64,000 nt of DNA from Streptococcus porcinus (GCF_901542335.1 NZ_LR594036.1:2096768-2160767); one strand, 5' to 3'; shown: positions 50,019-61,018, counted from the first letter of the stretch. The notes: generated by a model from the letters alone, not told the origin. Numbers and translations: made by a program.

Positions 50019-51110
50019 ATGTGGCTAAAAGAATTAACTTTAATAAACTATCGTAATTATGAGCAAATACAAACAAAATTTGTCCCAGGACTAAACGTTT
50101 TTATCGGAAACAATGCCCAAGGAAAAACAAATTTTTTAGAAGCAATTTATTTCATCGCCTTAACTAGAAGCCACAGAACTCGAACTGACAAGGAGTTAAT
50201 TCACTTCTTAAAAGATGATTTAAAGGTTTATGGAAAAATAGCAAGAACAAGTGGCGTTATCAGTTTAGAAATTACCTTAACTAAAAAAGGACGCATCACC
50301 AAAATTAATTCCTTAAAACAAGCAAAATTATCTGATTATGTTGGTAATATGAAGGTTGTTTTATTTGCTCCAGAAGATTTACAACTTATAAAGGGAGCTC
50401 CTAGTCTAAGACGCAAATTCATTGATATTGATTTGGGACAAATTAAACCTGTCTACTTATCAGATTTATCTCAATACAACTATGTTTTAAAGCAAAGAAA
50501 TACCTATCTTAAAACAGCTGTTTCTATCAATAAGGATTTTTTAGATGTCTTAGATGAACAATTAGCTGACTATGGCACACGGGTCATTCAGCAACGTATG
50601 CAATTCATTGAAGCTTTACAACAAGAAGCTCATAGACACCATTTTGCCATATCAGATGGGTTAGAACAATTAAAATTAAGCTATCAATCCTCTATTGCAC
50701 TAAAGTCAAAAGAGTCAATTAGAGAAAGGTTTATGGAGGCCTTGCTACATAATAGACAAAAAGATATGTTAAAAAAAAATACAAGTATTGGCCCGCATCG
50801 TGACGATATTTTATTTTATATTAATGACATGGATGCAAATTTTGCCAGTCAAGGACAGCATCGTAGTTTGATATTATCTTTAAAGATGGCTGAAGTAAGC
50901 ATAATGAAAGAGCTAACTGGGGAAAATCCTATTTTACTATTAGATGATGTTATGAGTGAACTTGATAATCTAAGGCAAACAAAATTACTTGAAACTATCA
51001 TTCAGGAACATGTTCAAACCTTTATCACTACGACAAGCCTAGAACATCTTTCAAGCTTACCACCGGATATTAAAACATTTTATGTTAGTCAAGGAACAAT
51101 TAGCTTTTAA
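50019..51110 (+). CDS. recF: DNA replication and repair protein RecF
   Basis: A 363-residue SMC-like ATPase that loads RecA at gaps. Walker A is [13 protein letters not shown] (about 30-42). The signature-like [17 protein letters not shown] and Walker [13 protein letters not shown] follow near 270-310. Here recF is separated from dnaA-dnaN by about 13 kb, as in pyogenic streptococci, and transcribed towards the origin with yaaA. A strong bidirectional terminator follows. Confidence 0.97.
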   Translation: MWLKELTLINYRNYEQIQTKFVPGLNVFIGNNAQGKTNFLEAIYFIALTRSHRTRTDKELIHFLKDDLKVYGKIARTSGVISLEITLTKKGRITKINSLKQAKLSDYVGNMKVVLFAPEDLQLIKGAPSLRRKFIDIDLGQIKPVYLSDLSQYNYVLKQRNTYLKTAVSINKDFLDVLDEQLADYGTRVIQQRMQFIEALQQEAHRHHFAISDGLEQLKLSYQSSIALKSKESIRERFMEALLHNRQKDMLKKNTSIGPHRDDILFYINDMDANFASQGQHRSLILSLKMAEVSIMKELTGENPILLLDDVMSELDNLRQTKLLETIIQEHVQTFITTTSLEHLSSLPPDIKTFYVSQGTISF

Positions 51111-51131
51111 TGCTATTACCAATGTAAATAT

Positions 51132-51164
51132 AAAAAGACGAGGTTGAAGAAACCTCGTCTTTTT
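51132..51164. terminator. Bidirectional terminator between recF and the GRP transporter
   Basis: 14-bp stem AAAAAGACGAGGTT / AACCTCGTCTTTTT with loop GAAGA between convergent genes. Confidence 0.9.
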
Positions 51165-51171
51165 ATATTTA

Positions 51172-52032
51172 TTAAGCTTTAACAATTCCTAATAATATAG
51201 CCCCAGCAATAAAGCAAATAATTCCTAATATAACCCAACGCATCTCGCGTTTCGATTTTTTCTCACCTAGAAAAATAATACCACCAATAATGGAAATAAT
51301 AGCCCCTAATTGTGAAAAACTAAAGGCAATTGCCAATCCCGCCTTAGATGCAGCTAAAAGCATAAAGACATTTCCAATCCCCCACATAATTCCAACTAAA
51401 CTATTTTTTAAAACATAGGTATCAAAACTAAGTTTAAATGACATGAATAAACTCGCTCCAAATACCATTCCAATAGCCATTGGTAGAAGAACTGAAATGA
51501 GATCAAATTTCATAATGTTATTGAAAAGGACAACATAGGAAACATAGCCAATAGTTGAATAAGTTAAAGATCTAAAACCTTTCCCATAATGATGTAATTC
51601 TGCCTTTTGAACATCTTTATCCTTTTTACTTGAAAAATAAAAACCAATGATTAATAGGATTAAGGCACAACATCCTAAAATATACTGATAAGCTTGTGTC
51701 CATTCCCCAAATAAAAGGACTCCAATTAAACTTCCTAAAACTAACTGAGAACCACTTGATAGGGGATTTGCTACAGAAACCCCCATATGTTTCATTGCAT
51801 AAAACTGCCCTGTCTGCCCAATAGACCACAGAAAACCACCCAAAAAGCCAAAAATCCATAACTGACTTGTCATTTCGGGTCTTTTTACTATCCAAACCAT
51901 AATAGCAAATAAAACAGCACCTAATGTCATACCAAAAGTTTGTTGACTAGGTTTACCACCAATTTTATTACTAACAAAACCGATACTTCCCCATGCAACC
52001 ATTGGTACTAGTGCAAAAAGTATACCTTCCAC
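51172..52032 (-). CDS. GRP-family sugar transporter (GlcU/RhaT-like)
   Basis: A 286-residue protein with ten hydrophobic helices. It starts MEGILFALVPMVAWGSIGF, typical of glucose/ribose porter (GRP) family members; GQFYAMKHMGVSVANPLSSG is another family signature. It probably imports glucose or a related sugar without phosphorylation. Translation starts at GTG 52032, behind AAAGGAGC. A perfect 17-base palindrome at the expected transcription start suggests a dedicated repressor. Confidence 0.85.
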   Translation of the reverse strand: MEGILFALVPMVAWGSIGFVSNKIGGKPSQQTFGMTLGAVLFAIMVWIVKRPEMTSQLWIFGFLGGFLWSIGQTGQFYAMKHMGVSVANPLSSGSQLVLGSLIGVLLFGEWTQAYQYILGCCALILLIIGFYFSSKKDKDVQKAELHHYGKGFRSLTYSTIGYVSYVVLFNNIMKFDLISVLLPMAIGMVFGASLFMSFKLSFDTYVLKNSLVGIMWGIGNVFMLLAASKAGLAIAFSFSQLGAIISIIGGIIFLGEKKSKREMRWVILGIICFIAGAILLGIVKA

Positions 52033-52098
52033 TATACTGCTCCTTTACAATGAACTTGACAATTGCTTTACAATTGTGACAAGCACATTGACAAAATT

Positions 52099-52151
52099 TA
52101 GGTTAAATTAACCTAGAAAAATATTATATCTTAAAATTTAATAAGAAACAA
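52099..52151 (-). promoter_or_regulatory. Promoter and operator of the sugar transporter
   Basis: Minus-strand TTGTTT (52151-52146), 17-base spacer, TATAAT (52128-52123). TAGGTTAA-A-TTAACCTA (52099-52115) is an 8-bp perfect inverted repeat that covers the start site. It is a likely repressor site. Confidence 0.65.
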
Positions 52152-52153
52152 GA

Positions 52154-52185
52154 CCAAAAAAAGCCAAGAAATATACTTAGCTTTG
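52154..52185 (-). terminator. Terminator of guaB
   Basis: AAAGCTAAG / CTTGGCTTT stem with one G-U pair, then a T run on the minus strand, just after the guaB stop. It overlaps the promoter region of the next gene. Confidence 0.7.
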
Positions 52186-52193
52186 TCTATAAA

Positions 52194-53675
<1,482 letters not shown>

Positions 53676-53734
53676 TCAAATAATCCTCTTTCTTTGTTTT
53701 CCATGGTTTTAGCCTAGTCATTTTTGTTGTTACT

Positions 53735-53762
53735 ATCATATCATGCTAAATAGATTTGTCAA
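53735..53762 (-). promoter_or_regulatory. guaB promoter
   Basis: Minus-strand TTGACA (53762-53757), 16-base spacer, TATGAT (53740-53735). Confidence 0.65.
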
Positions 53763-53848
53763 TAAATAGAGTATAATTTATATGTCTATAAGTTGTTTTA
53801 TTTCATAATTTCTCTCTTCTTTTTTTAGAAATAGATTCCCACCATAAG

Positions 53849-53877
53849 CAAAAAGTCAATTCCTTAGAACTGACTTC
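53849..53877 (-). terminator. Terminator of trpS
   Basis: 10-bp stem AAGTCAGTTC / GAATTGACTT with one G-U pair and a 4-base loop, then T5 on the minus strand. Confidence 0.75.
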
Positions 53878-53885
53878 TCCTTTTA

Positions 53886-54908
53886 CTAAAAATAGTTTAT
53901 CCCCATTGCAGACTTTACTTCTGATAAGGTCTGTGCAGCGACTCTTTGAGCATCTTGACTACCTTTTTCTAACATTCTAAAAACTTCACCCATATCTTGT
54001 GAATATTCTAATCTCCTCTCACGAATAGGTGTCAATTCACGTTCAAGAATGTCTAATAAGAAGCGTTTAGTCTTTACATCACCTAAACCACCTTTTTGAT
54101 AGTGCTCTTTCATCGCCTGAATATCAGCTTGGTCTTCTTCTCTACCAAAAATATCAAGATAGTGGAATACCATATTGCCCTCAATTTGCCCAGGATCTGT
54201 TACTCTTATATGATTTGGATCAGTGTACATACTCATAACTTTTTTCTGTACGGTATCTGCATCATCAGATAAGTAAATACCATTTCCTAGCGATTTAGAC
54301 ATTTTTGCATTACCATCTAAACCAGGTAGGCGACCCGCACTTTCATTTTCGGGATATAGTCCTTCCGGTTCAACAAGACAATCCGTTTTATAAGTAAAAT
54401 TAAAACTTCTAACAATCTCTCTAGTTTGCTCAATCATTGGTTTTTGGTCATTGCCAACTGGAACTAGATTTGCTTTAAATGCTGTAATATCAGCTGCTTG
54501 AGAAATTGGATATACTAAAAAACCACTAGGAATACTTTCTCCAAAACCTTTTTGAGCAATTTCTGTTTTCACTGTTGGATTACGTTCCAATCTTGCTAAG
54601 GAAACAAGATTCATATAATACATCGTCAATTCTGCTAATTCAGGAATTTGACTTTGAATAAAAATAGTTGATTTTGCTGGATCTAAACCAACAGAAAGAT
54701 AATCTAGCGCTACATTTCCAATTGAATTTCTGATTAATTCTGATTCCTTGGCATGGTCAGTTAGAGCTTGTTGATCAGCAAGAAACACAAACATTTGATA
54801 CTTAGCTTCATTTTGTAAAACAACTCGACTTTTTAGACTTCCGACATAGTGACCTAAGTGTAATTTACCAGTCGGTCGATCGCCAGTTAAAATAATTGGT
54901 TTTTTCAT
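53886..54908 (-). CDS. trpS: Tryptophanyl-tRNA synthetase
   Basis: A 340-residue class I synthetase. ATG 54908 ([20 protein letters not shown]) is chosen because AAGGAG is 5 bases upstream; the open frame extends further but into the T-box leader. HIGH motif HLGHYVGSL (about 17-25) and KMSKS in [11 protein letters not shown] near 195. It charges tRNA-Trp. Expression is controlled by the upstream T-box. Confidence 0.97.
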   Translation of the reverse strand: MKKPIILTGDRPTGKLHLGHYVGSLKSRVVLQNEAKYQMFVFLADQQALTDHAKESELIRNSIGNVALDYLSVGLDPAKSTIFIQSQIPELAELTMYYMNLVSLARLERNPTVKTEIAQKGFGESIPSGFLVYPISQAADITAFKANLVPVGNDQKPMIEQTREIVRSFNFTYKTDCLVEPEGLYPENESAGRLPGLDGNAKMSKSLGNGIYLSDDADTVQKKVMSMYTDPNHIRVTDPGQIEGNMVFHYLDIFGREEDQADIQAMKEHYQKGGLGDVKTKRFLLDILERELTPIRERRLEYSQDMGEVFRMLEKGSQDAQRVAAQTLSEVKSAMGINYF

Positions 54909-54911
54909 TTT

Positions 54912-55170
54912 TCTCCTTTTCACATATAAAAATCCCCACACAAAAACTTGCGTGAGGGCGTTATTAGTCGCGGTGCCACCTCAGTTGATATTCTAAAATA
55001 TCATCTCTGTCTTCTCGGATTAAGAAGCAGCACAATAAGGTGTGCCAATCCCGTAAGTTATTGTTTCCTTACAAAAATGTCCATCAGCCCATTTCACTAA
55101 TTGTGTTACTAGTTCACAGCGACCACTAGCTCTCTAAAAACACGCTAAAAGCTACTCTTCTAATTCACAA
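54912..55170 (-). promoter_or_regulatory. Tryptophan T-box riboswitch leader of trpS
   Basis: About 260 nt. The T-box antiterminator sequence AGGTGGCACCGCGA is at 54981-54968 on the minus strand. The terminator stem (CCC.CACGCAA with TTGTGTGGGG, then T5) lies at about 54955-54919. A TGG triplet at 55083-55081, followed by A, is the likely tryptophan specifier codon. Uncharged tRNA-Trp would stabilise the antiterminator. Confidence 0.9.
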
Positions 55171-55172
55171 CC

Positions 55173-55201
55173 ATTCTATGAAAATTTAGAATATTTGTCA
55201 A
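55173..55201 (-). promoter_or_regulatory. trpS promoter
   Basis: Minus-strand TTGACA (55201-55196), 17-base spacer, TAGAAT (55178-55173). Near consensus. Confidence 0.75.
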
Positions 55202-55301
55202 CTTCCTTTTATTTTAAAAAATATGCTTGACTCATAAGGGAGTTTTAAGAGATAATGTTGCTCTAGTCTTTTTATTAATAAATGTAAGGAGAAAACTGCT
55301 A

Positions 55302-56174
55302 ATGGAAAAAAAGGTAAGGGATATCCTATATGTCACATTAGGGTCTTTTATTACTGCAATAGGTTTTAATACAATGTTTGTCCATAATAATATTGCTTCA
55401 GGTGGTATGGTCGGAATTTCAGTTGTTATCAAAGAACTTCTTGGAATTAGCCCATCGCTTTTTTTAATGGTTAGTAATATCCCTTTATTGCTCTTATGTT
55501 ATTTTTTCTTAGGAAAACAAACTTTTGTTAAAACACTATATGGATCATGGATTTATCCTATTGCCATCAGGTTTACAAGTTTTTTACCTACTCTAACTCA
55601 TAATCAATTATTAGCAGCAATTTTTGGAGGAATTATTGTCGGAATTGGTTTAGGAATGGTATTTTGGGGAAATTCTTCAACTGGGGGTACCGGTATTTTA
55701 ACTCAAATTTTACATAAACATTCACCTCTAACTTTAGGCGTTGCAATGACGATTGTCGACGGTATTAGTGTCTTGATGGGATTTATGTCATTAAGTGCTG
55801 ATGATGTTATGTATTCAACAATTGGTCTATTAGTAATTGGTTACGTTATTTCTGTAATGGAAAATGGTTTCGATTCCTCAAAAAATATAATGATTATTTC
55901 AAGAGAATATTTAACCATTAAAGATTACATTACAAAAGTGATGGATCGCGGGGTTACTAAAATTCCAATTCGTGGTGGTTATACAACTTCTGATAAAGTC
56001 ATGTTGATGACTGTTGTCTCAACCTATGAACTACCTAGTTTACAAGAAAAAATACTCGAAATTGATGATACTGCATTTTTAGTTGTTATGCCTGCAGCAC
56101 AAGTTATGGGACGCGGATTTAGTGTCACAAAACAATATAAAAGAGAAGATGAAGATATTCTACTCCCTATGTAA
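55302..56174 (+). CDS. YitT-family membrane protein (fourth copy)
   Basis: A 290-residue YitT relative. ATG 55302 (MEKKVRDILYVTLG) has AAGGAGA upstream. Landmarks include ASGGMVGISVVIKELLG, SSTGGTGILTQIL in the membrane half and DRGVTKIPIRGGYTTSDKVM in the DUF2179 domain. It differs from the three-gene array: GTGI replaces GTDI in the membrane motif. It lies opposite trpS with a possible promoter TTGACT-18-GATAAT (55227-55256), and upstream of an ABC-F gene. Function unknown. Confidence 0.82.
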   Translation: MEKKVRDILYVTLGSFITAIGFNTMFVHNNIASGGMVGISVVIKELLGISPSLFLMVSNIPLLLLCYFFLGKQTFVKTLYGSWIYPIAIRFTSFLPTLTHNQLLAAIFGGIIVGIGLGMVFWGNSSTGGTGILTQILHKHSPLTLGVAMTIVDGISVLMGFMSLSADDVMYSTIGLLVIGYVISVMENGFDSSKNIMIISREYLTIKDYITKVMDRGVTKIPIRGGYTTSDKVMLMTVVSTYELPSLQEKILEIDDTAFLVVMPAAQVMGRGFSVTKQYKREDEDILLPM

Positions 56175-56177
56175 AAC

Positions 56178-56214
56178 AAGCCCCTTTCCAATTGAAAAAA
56201 GAGGGGTTTTTAGA
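56178..56214 (+). terminator. Probable terminator after the fourth YitT gene
   Basis: CCCCT..TT stem pairing with AGAGGGG around an A/T-rich loop, followed by TTTTT. Confidence 0.55.
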
Positions 56215-56252
56215 TACAATGGGATTTAGACAAATAATTATGAGGTGACGAA

Positions 56253-57872
56253 TTGCTTACAGTTTCTGATGTATCACTACGTTTTAGTGACCGAAAACTT
56301 TTTGATGAAGTTAATATTAAATTTACTCCTGGTAATACCTATGGGTTGATTGGCGCAAATGGTGCAGGAAAATCAACCTTCTTAAAAATTCTAGCTGGTG
56401 ATGTGGAACCATCTACCGGTCATATTTCTCTGGGTCAAGATGAACGTCTTTCTGTTCTTCGTCAAAACCACTTTGATTATGAAGAAGAGCGTGTTATTGA
56501 TGTTGTTATTATGGGAAATGAACAACTCTATAATATCATGAAAGAAAAAGATGCTATCTACATGAAAGAAGATTTTTCAGAAGAAGATGGTGTTCGTGCT
56601 GCTGAATTAGAAGGTATTTTTGCAGAGCTTGGCGGGTGGGAAGCAGAGAGTGAAGCTTCTCAGTTACTTCAAAACTTAAATATTGCTGAAGAGTTACACT
56701 ACCAAACAATGAGTGAGTTAGCAAATGGTGATAAAGTTAAAGTTCTCTTAGCAAAAGCTTTATTTGGTAAGCCTGATGTTCTCTTGTTAGATGAACCTAC
56801 TAATGGTCTTGATATTCAGTCAATTTCTTGGCTCGAAGACTTCTTAATTGATTTTGAAAATACAGTAATTGTTGTATCACACGATCGACACTTCTTAAAT
56901 AAAGTCTGTACCCATATGGCAGACTTGGATTTTGGAAAAATTAAACTGTATGTAGGAAATTATGATTTCTGGAAACAATCTTCCGAACTAGCAGCACGTT
57001 TACAATCTGACCGAAATGCTAAAGCAGAAGAAAAAATTAAAGAATTACAAGAGTTTGTTGCTCGTTTCTCAGCAAATGCATCGAAATCAAAACAAGCAAC
57101 GTCTCGTAAAAAAATGCTTGATAAGATTGAATTAGAGGAAATTGTTCCTTCAAGTCGTAAATATCCATTTATCAACTTTAAGGCCGAGCGTGAAATGGGA
57201 AATGATTTTTTAACAGTTGAAAATCTATCAGTCACAATTGATGGCGAAAAAATACTTGATAATATTAATTTTATTCTTCGTCCGGGCGATAAGGTTGCAT
57301 TAATTGGGCAAAATGACATTCAAACAACCGCTTTAATGCGTGCTTTAATGGACGATATCGATTATGAGGGAACTGTTAAATGGGGAGTTACCACAAGCCG
57401 ATCTTATCTACCAAAAGACAACTCAAAAGACTTTGCATCTGGAGAATCTATTCTAGAATGGTTGAGACAATTTGCTGCCAAAGGGGAAGATGACGATACT
57501 TTCTTACGTGGTTTTCTTGGTCGTATGCTCTTTTCAGGAGACGAAGTTAAAAAATCTGTTAACGTTCTCTCTGGTGGAGAAAAAGTACGTGTTATGCTAT
57601 CTAAACTCATGCTCTTAAAGTCAAATGTTTTAATCTTAGATGATCCTACTAATCATTTGGATTTAGAATCAATTTCTAGCTTAAATGATGGCATTAAAGA
57701 CTTTAAAGAATCTGTCATTTTCGCTAGTCATGATCATGAGTTTATTCAAACAATCGCAAATCATATCGTAGTTATTTCAAAAAATGGAGTCATTGATCGG
57801 ATTGATGAAACATATGATGAATTCCTTGAAAATCAAGAAGTACAGGCAAAGGTTGCTGAACTTTGGAAATAG
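56253..57872 (+). CDS. ABC-F family ATPase with asymmetric nucleotide sites (YbiT/YkpA-like)
   Basis: A 539-residue soluble protein with two ABC domains. The first has a normal Walker A GANGAGKST near 36-44 and Walker B VLLLDEPTNGLD, but its signature reads ELANGDK. The second has GQNDIQTT where Walker A should be, with no GK, while LSGGEKV and VLILDDPTNHLD remain. A charged linker (about 245-300) between the domains is the ABC-F arm. ABC-F proteins act on ribosomes in translation or antibiotic protection. The start is TTG 56253 behind GAGGTGA. A strong terminator follows. Confidence 0.88.
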   Translation: MLTVSDVSLRFSDRKLFDEVNIKFTPGNTYGLIGANGAGKSTFLKILAGDVEPSTGHISLGQDERLSVLRQNHFDYEEERVIDVVIMGNEQLYNIMKEKDAIYMKEDFSEEDGVRAAELEGIFAELGGWEAESEASQLLQNLNIAEELHYQTMSELANGDKVKVLLAKALFGKPDVLLLDEPTNGLDIQSISWLEDFLIDFENTVIVVSHDRHFLNKVCTHMADLDFGKIKLYVGNYDFWKQSSELAARLQSDRNAKAEEKIKELQEFVARFSANASKSKQATSRKKMLDKIELEEIVPSSRKYPFINFKAEREMGNDFLTVENLSVTIDGEKILDNINFILRPGDKVALIGQNDIQTTALMRALMDDIDYEGTVKWGVTTSRSYLPKDNSKDFASGESILEWLRQFAAKGEDDDTFLRGFLGRMLFSGDEVKKSVNVLSGGEKVRVMLSKLMLLKSNVLILDDPTNHLDLESISSLNDGIKDFKESVIFASHDHEFIQTIANHIVVISKNGVIDRIDETYDEFLENQEVQAKVAELWK

Positions 57873-57904
57873 AACAATAAGGCGGTGACGCCTTATTGTT
57901 TTTT
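57873..57904 (+). terminator. Terminator of the ABC-F gene
   Basis: 12-bp stem AACAATAAGGCG / CGCCTTATTGTT with GTGA loop (57873-57900), then T run. Confidence 0.88.
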
Positions 57905-57928
57905 ATCACCAACTAGAAAGAATAAGCT

Positions 57929-60517
57929 ATGATTCAAAAAAAACATATTTCTACACTATTAGTTTATCTAGCAAGTTTTACCCTTCCAACTCTAATCATG
58001 TTTATAGTTCTACTTTCAAAAGGAATTTATTGGGGAAGTGGTAAAACTATTTTAGCCAGTGATGGATTTCATCAATATGTTATATTTGCTCAAACTCTTA
58101 GAAATATTTTACATGGCTCAGATAGTATCTTTTATACCTTTACAAGTGGTTTAGGGCTCAATTTTTATGCATTAATTAGCTATTACCTTGGGAGTTTCTT
58201 TTCTCCATTTGTTTATTTCTTTAATTTGAGGTCAATGCCGGATGCAATCTACTTATTTACCTTACTAAAATTTGGTTTAATCGGTCTATCAACCTACTTC
58301 TCTTTACATAATATTTACAGTAAAGTAAAGCCATATTTTATCTTAACTCTATCTACTTCATTTGCCTTAATGAGTTTTTTAACTAGTCAACTGGAAATTA
58401 ACACTTGGCTGGATGTATTTATACTAATTCCTCTAATTATCCTCGGTTTACACCGACTCATCAATCAAAAAATTGGTTGCTATTATTTTACGCTTACTAT
58501 TTTATTTATTCAAAATTATTATTTTGCCTATATGGTTTCTATCTTTTTGACAATATATTTACTTATACAGTTACTAAATCAAGAGACTTGTAAAGGGCGT
58601 GTCAAAACATTTTTAAGATTTGTAAACATTTCTATTCTTTCTGCCTTGTCTGCCTCGTTTATGCTTTTACCTACATATTTGGACTTACGCAATCAAGGAG
58701 AAAAGTTTACACCTATTTCAAAACTTATAACTGAAAATAGTTGGTCTCTTGATTTACTGTCAAAGTACGTTATAGGAACTTACGATACGACAAAATTTAA
58801 TGCTATTCCCATGATTTTTGTAGGTTTACTACCTTTACTACTTACTGCTCTATATTTTACAGTGAAGTCAATTAAGTGGCAGGTGAAGTTTGCATATTTA
58901 ATTTTTATTGTCATTATCTGTCTGAGTTATTATTTTCAACCTCTTGATTTATTTTGGCAAGCAATGCATGCGCCGAATATGTTTCTACATCGCTATGCTT
59001 GGACTATACCGCTCCTATTGGTATTACTTTCATGTGAAACACTCACTCATATCGAAGAATTATCTATTAATAAAATTGTTTTTGCCTTTACGATTATTAG
59101 TTTATCTCTAGCTAGTCCTTATCTATTTTTAGAGCACTATTCTTTTTTGACACCCAGTTTATTTTTTTTAACAATCGCTTTTTTAACAGCCTACACTATA
59201 ATATTATTGAGTCTAGAAGAATTTAAGTTCCCTATCATTATTATCATTATATTTACACTTATCTTTACAACTCTAGAAAGCACCTTAAATACCTATTATG
59301 TTATTACTGGCCTGGAAAAAGAATGGGTATTCCCCACTCGACAAGGCTATAATAGAAATTTACAAGAAATTGATAACTTAGTAAAGAAACAAAATGAAGT
59401 TGACACAGATTTTTACAGAACTGAGCGTATCATTCCCCAAACAGGGAATGATAGTATGAAATTCAATTATCATGGTATTTCTCAATTTTCATCTATCAGA
59501 AATCGTCTATCAAGTAGAGTTCTTGATAGGCTTGGATTCAAATCAGAAGGAACTAATCTAAACCTAAGATATCAAAATAACACTTTAATTGCTGATAGCT
59601 TATTTGCAGTTAAGTATAATTTAAGTGAATCTGATAATAAAAAATTTGGCTTTACAAAGGTTAATCAAATCGATAGGGTTAGTCTCTATAAAAATAACTA
59701 TGCCCTCCCACTTGCTATTATGACTAATGGAAAATTCGTTGACGCTAACTTTACTGTTAATACATTAGACAATCAGACCCGCTTATTAAATAGGCTCTCT
59801 GGTAAGGATTACACCTACTTTACAGAACAAAGTGCTGAGTTGAAGTCGACAGGAAAAATGGTAGGTAAGCAGATTTCTAACAAAGCAGAACCTAATGCTG
59901 AAGATACTGTTGTAAGCTATCGTCTTAAGATTCCAGAAAATAAACAAATGTATTTAAGTTTACCAAATGTATCCTTTGAAAATCGACAAGAAAAAGATGT
60001 ATTGATTACTATTAACGGTAAAACAAGTCACTATACAACAGATAATACATTTACCTTTTTTGATTTAGGTTATTTTAAGGATGAACAGGTTGCTGATATT
60101 TATATTATATTTCCCAAAAATAAATCTATTTCCTTTGATTCCCCACATTTTTATGGTCTAGATATTGATAACTATAAAAAGGCACTTTCTATAATTAAAA
60201 ACCGCAAAGTTAGCCTTAGTCAAAGACAAAATAGACTACGTTTGGACTATCAGACAACTAAAGATTCTTCAATTCTGTTGACCTTGCCGTACGATCAAGG
60301 ATGGAGTGCTAAGCATAATAATAAACCAATTGTAATTAGAAAAGCACAAAAAGGATTTATGGCTATAGATGTTCCTAAAGGAAAAGGAAAAATTTATTTA
60401 ACTTTTATTCCTAAAGGTTTTAAACAAGGTCTTGTACTATCATTAGTAGCTTTTGTTATATTCTCTATTCAGTTTATTTTAAAACTAATACGTCAAAAAA
60501 ATCAGCCCTATAATTAA
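57929..60517 (+). CDS. YfhO-family membrane protein
   Basis: An 862-residue protein with about 12 membrane helices in the first 450 residues, a large extracellular domain (about 470-830) and a final helix (about 832-850). It starts near MIQKKHISTLLVYLASFTLP and contains the typical ASDGFHQYV after the first helix. YfhO proteins resemble GT-C glycosyltransferases using polyprenyl-linked sugars, and some decorate lipoteichoic acid or wall polymers. The acceptor here is unknown. The RBS is weak (AGAAAG). It overlaps a bidirectional terminator at its end. Confidence 0.85.
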   Translation: MIQKKHISTLLVYLASFTLPTLIMFIVLLSKGIYWGSGKTILASDGFHQYVIFAQTLRNILHGSDSIFYTFTSGLGLNFYALISYYLGSFFSPFVYFFNLRSMPDAIYLFTLLKFGLIGLSTYFSLHNIYSKVKPYFILTLSTSFALMSFLTSQLEINTWLDVFILIPLIILGLHRLINQKIGCYYFTLTILFIQNYYFAYMVSIFLTIYLLIQLLNQETCKGRVKTFLRFVNISILSALSASFMLLPTYLDLRNQGEKFTPISKLITENSWSLDLLSKYVIGTYDTTKFNAIPMIFVGLLPLLLTALYFTVKSIKWQVKFAYLIFIVIICLSYYFQPLDLFWQAMHAPNMFLHRYAWTIPLLLVLLSCETLTHIEELSINKIVFAFTIISLSLASPYLFLEHYSFLTPSLFFLTIAFLTAYTIILLSLEEFKFPIIIIIIFTLIFTTLESTLNTYYVITGLEKEWVFPTRQGYNRNLQEIDNLVKKQNEVDTDFYRTERIIPQTGNDSMKFNYHGISQFSSIRNRLSSRVLDRLGFKSEGTNLNLRYQNNTLIADSLFAVKYNLSESDNKKFGFTKVNQIDRVSLYKNNYALPLAIMTNGKFVDANFTVNTLDNQTRLLNRLSGKDYTYFTEQSAELKSTGKMVGKQISNKAEPNAEDTVVSYRLKIPENKQMYLSLPNVSFENRQEKDVLITINGKTSHYTTDNTFTFFDLGYFKDEQVADIYIIFPKNKSISFDSPHFYGLDIDNYKKALSIIKNRKVSLSQRQNRLRLDYQTTKDSSILLTLPYDQGWSAKHNNKPIVIRKAQKGFMAIDVPKGKGKIYLTFIPKGFKQGLVLSLVAFVIFSIQFILKLIRQKNQPYN

Positions 60518-60527
60518 GGGCTGATTT
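60499..60527. terminator. Bidirectional terminator (YfhO and tRNA-Asn/Glu)
   Basis: 11-bp stem AAATCAGCCCT / AGGGCTGATTT overlapping the YfhO stop. On the minus strand a T7 run follows, making it an especially good terminator for the tRNA genes. Confidence 0.8.
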
Positions 60528-60543
60528 AAATTTACTTTATTTA

Positions 60544-60617
60544 CTCCGGCAGTAGGACTCGAACCTACGACATCATGATTAACAGTCATGCGCTACTACC
60601 AACTGAGCTATGCCGGA
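60544..60617 (-). tRNA. tRNA-Asn (GTT)
   Basis: A 74-nt cloverleaf on the minus strand: acceptor TCCGGCA / TGCCGGA with discriminator G, D-loop AGCTCAGTTGGTAG, anticodon GTT in GACTGTTAATC, and T-arm GGTTCGAGTCC. No CCA encoded. Transcribed behind tRNA-Glu. Confidence 0.95.
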
Positions 60618-60655
60618 AAATTGTTATAAAAAAAATTGCTTCTCAGCAATTATGA

Positions 60656-60727
60656 TAGTCCGTACGGGATTCGAACCCGTGTTACCGCCGTGAAAAGGCG
60701 GTGTCTTAACCCCTTGACCAACGGACC
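60656..60727 (-). tRNA. tRNA-Glu (TTC)
   Basis: A 72-nt cloverleaf on the minus strand with anticodon TTC in CTTTTCACG and T-arm CGGGTTCGAATCCCG; the acceptor GGTCCGT / ACGGACT has a terminal G-U pair, and the discriminator is A. A promoter TAGACA-16-TATAAT (60794-60767, minus) precedes it. Confidence 0.94.
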
Positions 60728-60766
60728 TTAAGGTTTATAAGGAATACTTTCCTTAACACTCTTATT

Positions 60767-60794
60767 ATTATATCAGAACTTTTGGTTTTGTCTA
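60767..60794 (-). promoter_or_regulatory. Promoter of tRNA-Glu/tRNA-Asn
   Basis: Minus-strand TAGACA (60794-60789), 16-base spacer, TATAAT (60772-60767). Confidence 0.65.
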
Positions 60795-60863
60795 TAACTT
60801 TTTTAAAAAAATTTCAAAAGTTTTTCAATTTTTTTGAGGAAGCTATCTTTCCTGTTATTAGCA

Positions 60864-60893
60864 TTGACAGAAACACCTAGTTTCTGTTAAAAT
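60864..60893 (+). promoter_or_regulatory. tRNA-Arg promoter with internal palindrome
   Basis: TTGACA (60864-60869), 18-base spacer, TAAAAT (60888-60893) with TG upstream of the -10. The spacer is almost filled by the perfect inverted repeat ACAGAAAC-ACCTA-GTTTCTGT (60867-60887), a possible operator. Confidence 0.6.
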
Positions 60894-60904
60894 AAGGGAG
60901 TTAA

Positions 60905-60978
60905 GGTCTCATAGCTCAGCTGGATAGAGCATTCGCCTTCTAAGCGAACGGTCGCAGGTTCGAATCCTGCTGGGATCA
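60905..60978 (+). tRNA. tRNA-Arg (TCT)
   Basis: A 74-nt cloverleaf: D-arm AGCTCAGCTGGATAGAGC, anticodon TCT in CCTTCTAAG, variable loop ACGGTC, T-arm GCAGGTTCGAATCCTGC, discriminator A. The acceptor has two G-U type pairs. A terminator and a parS-like site follow. Confidence 0.94.
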
Positions 60979-60982
60979 AAGT

Positions 60983-61018
60983 AAAACATCATGCTTTATA
61001 GGTCATGATGTTTTTTTA
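60983..61018 (+). terminator. Terminator of tRNA-Arg
   Basis: AAACATCATG / CATGATGTTT stem with a 10-base loop and a T run. Confidence 0.8.
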
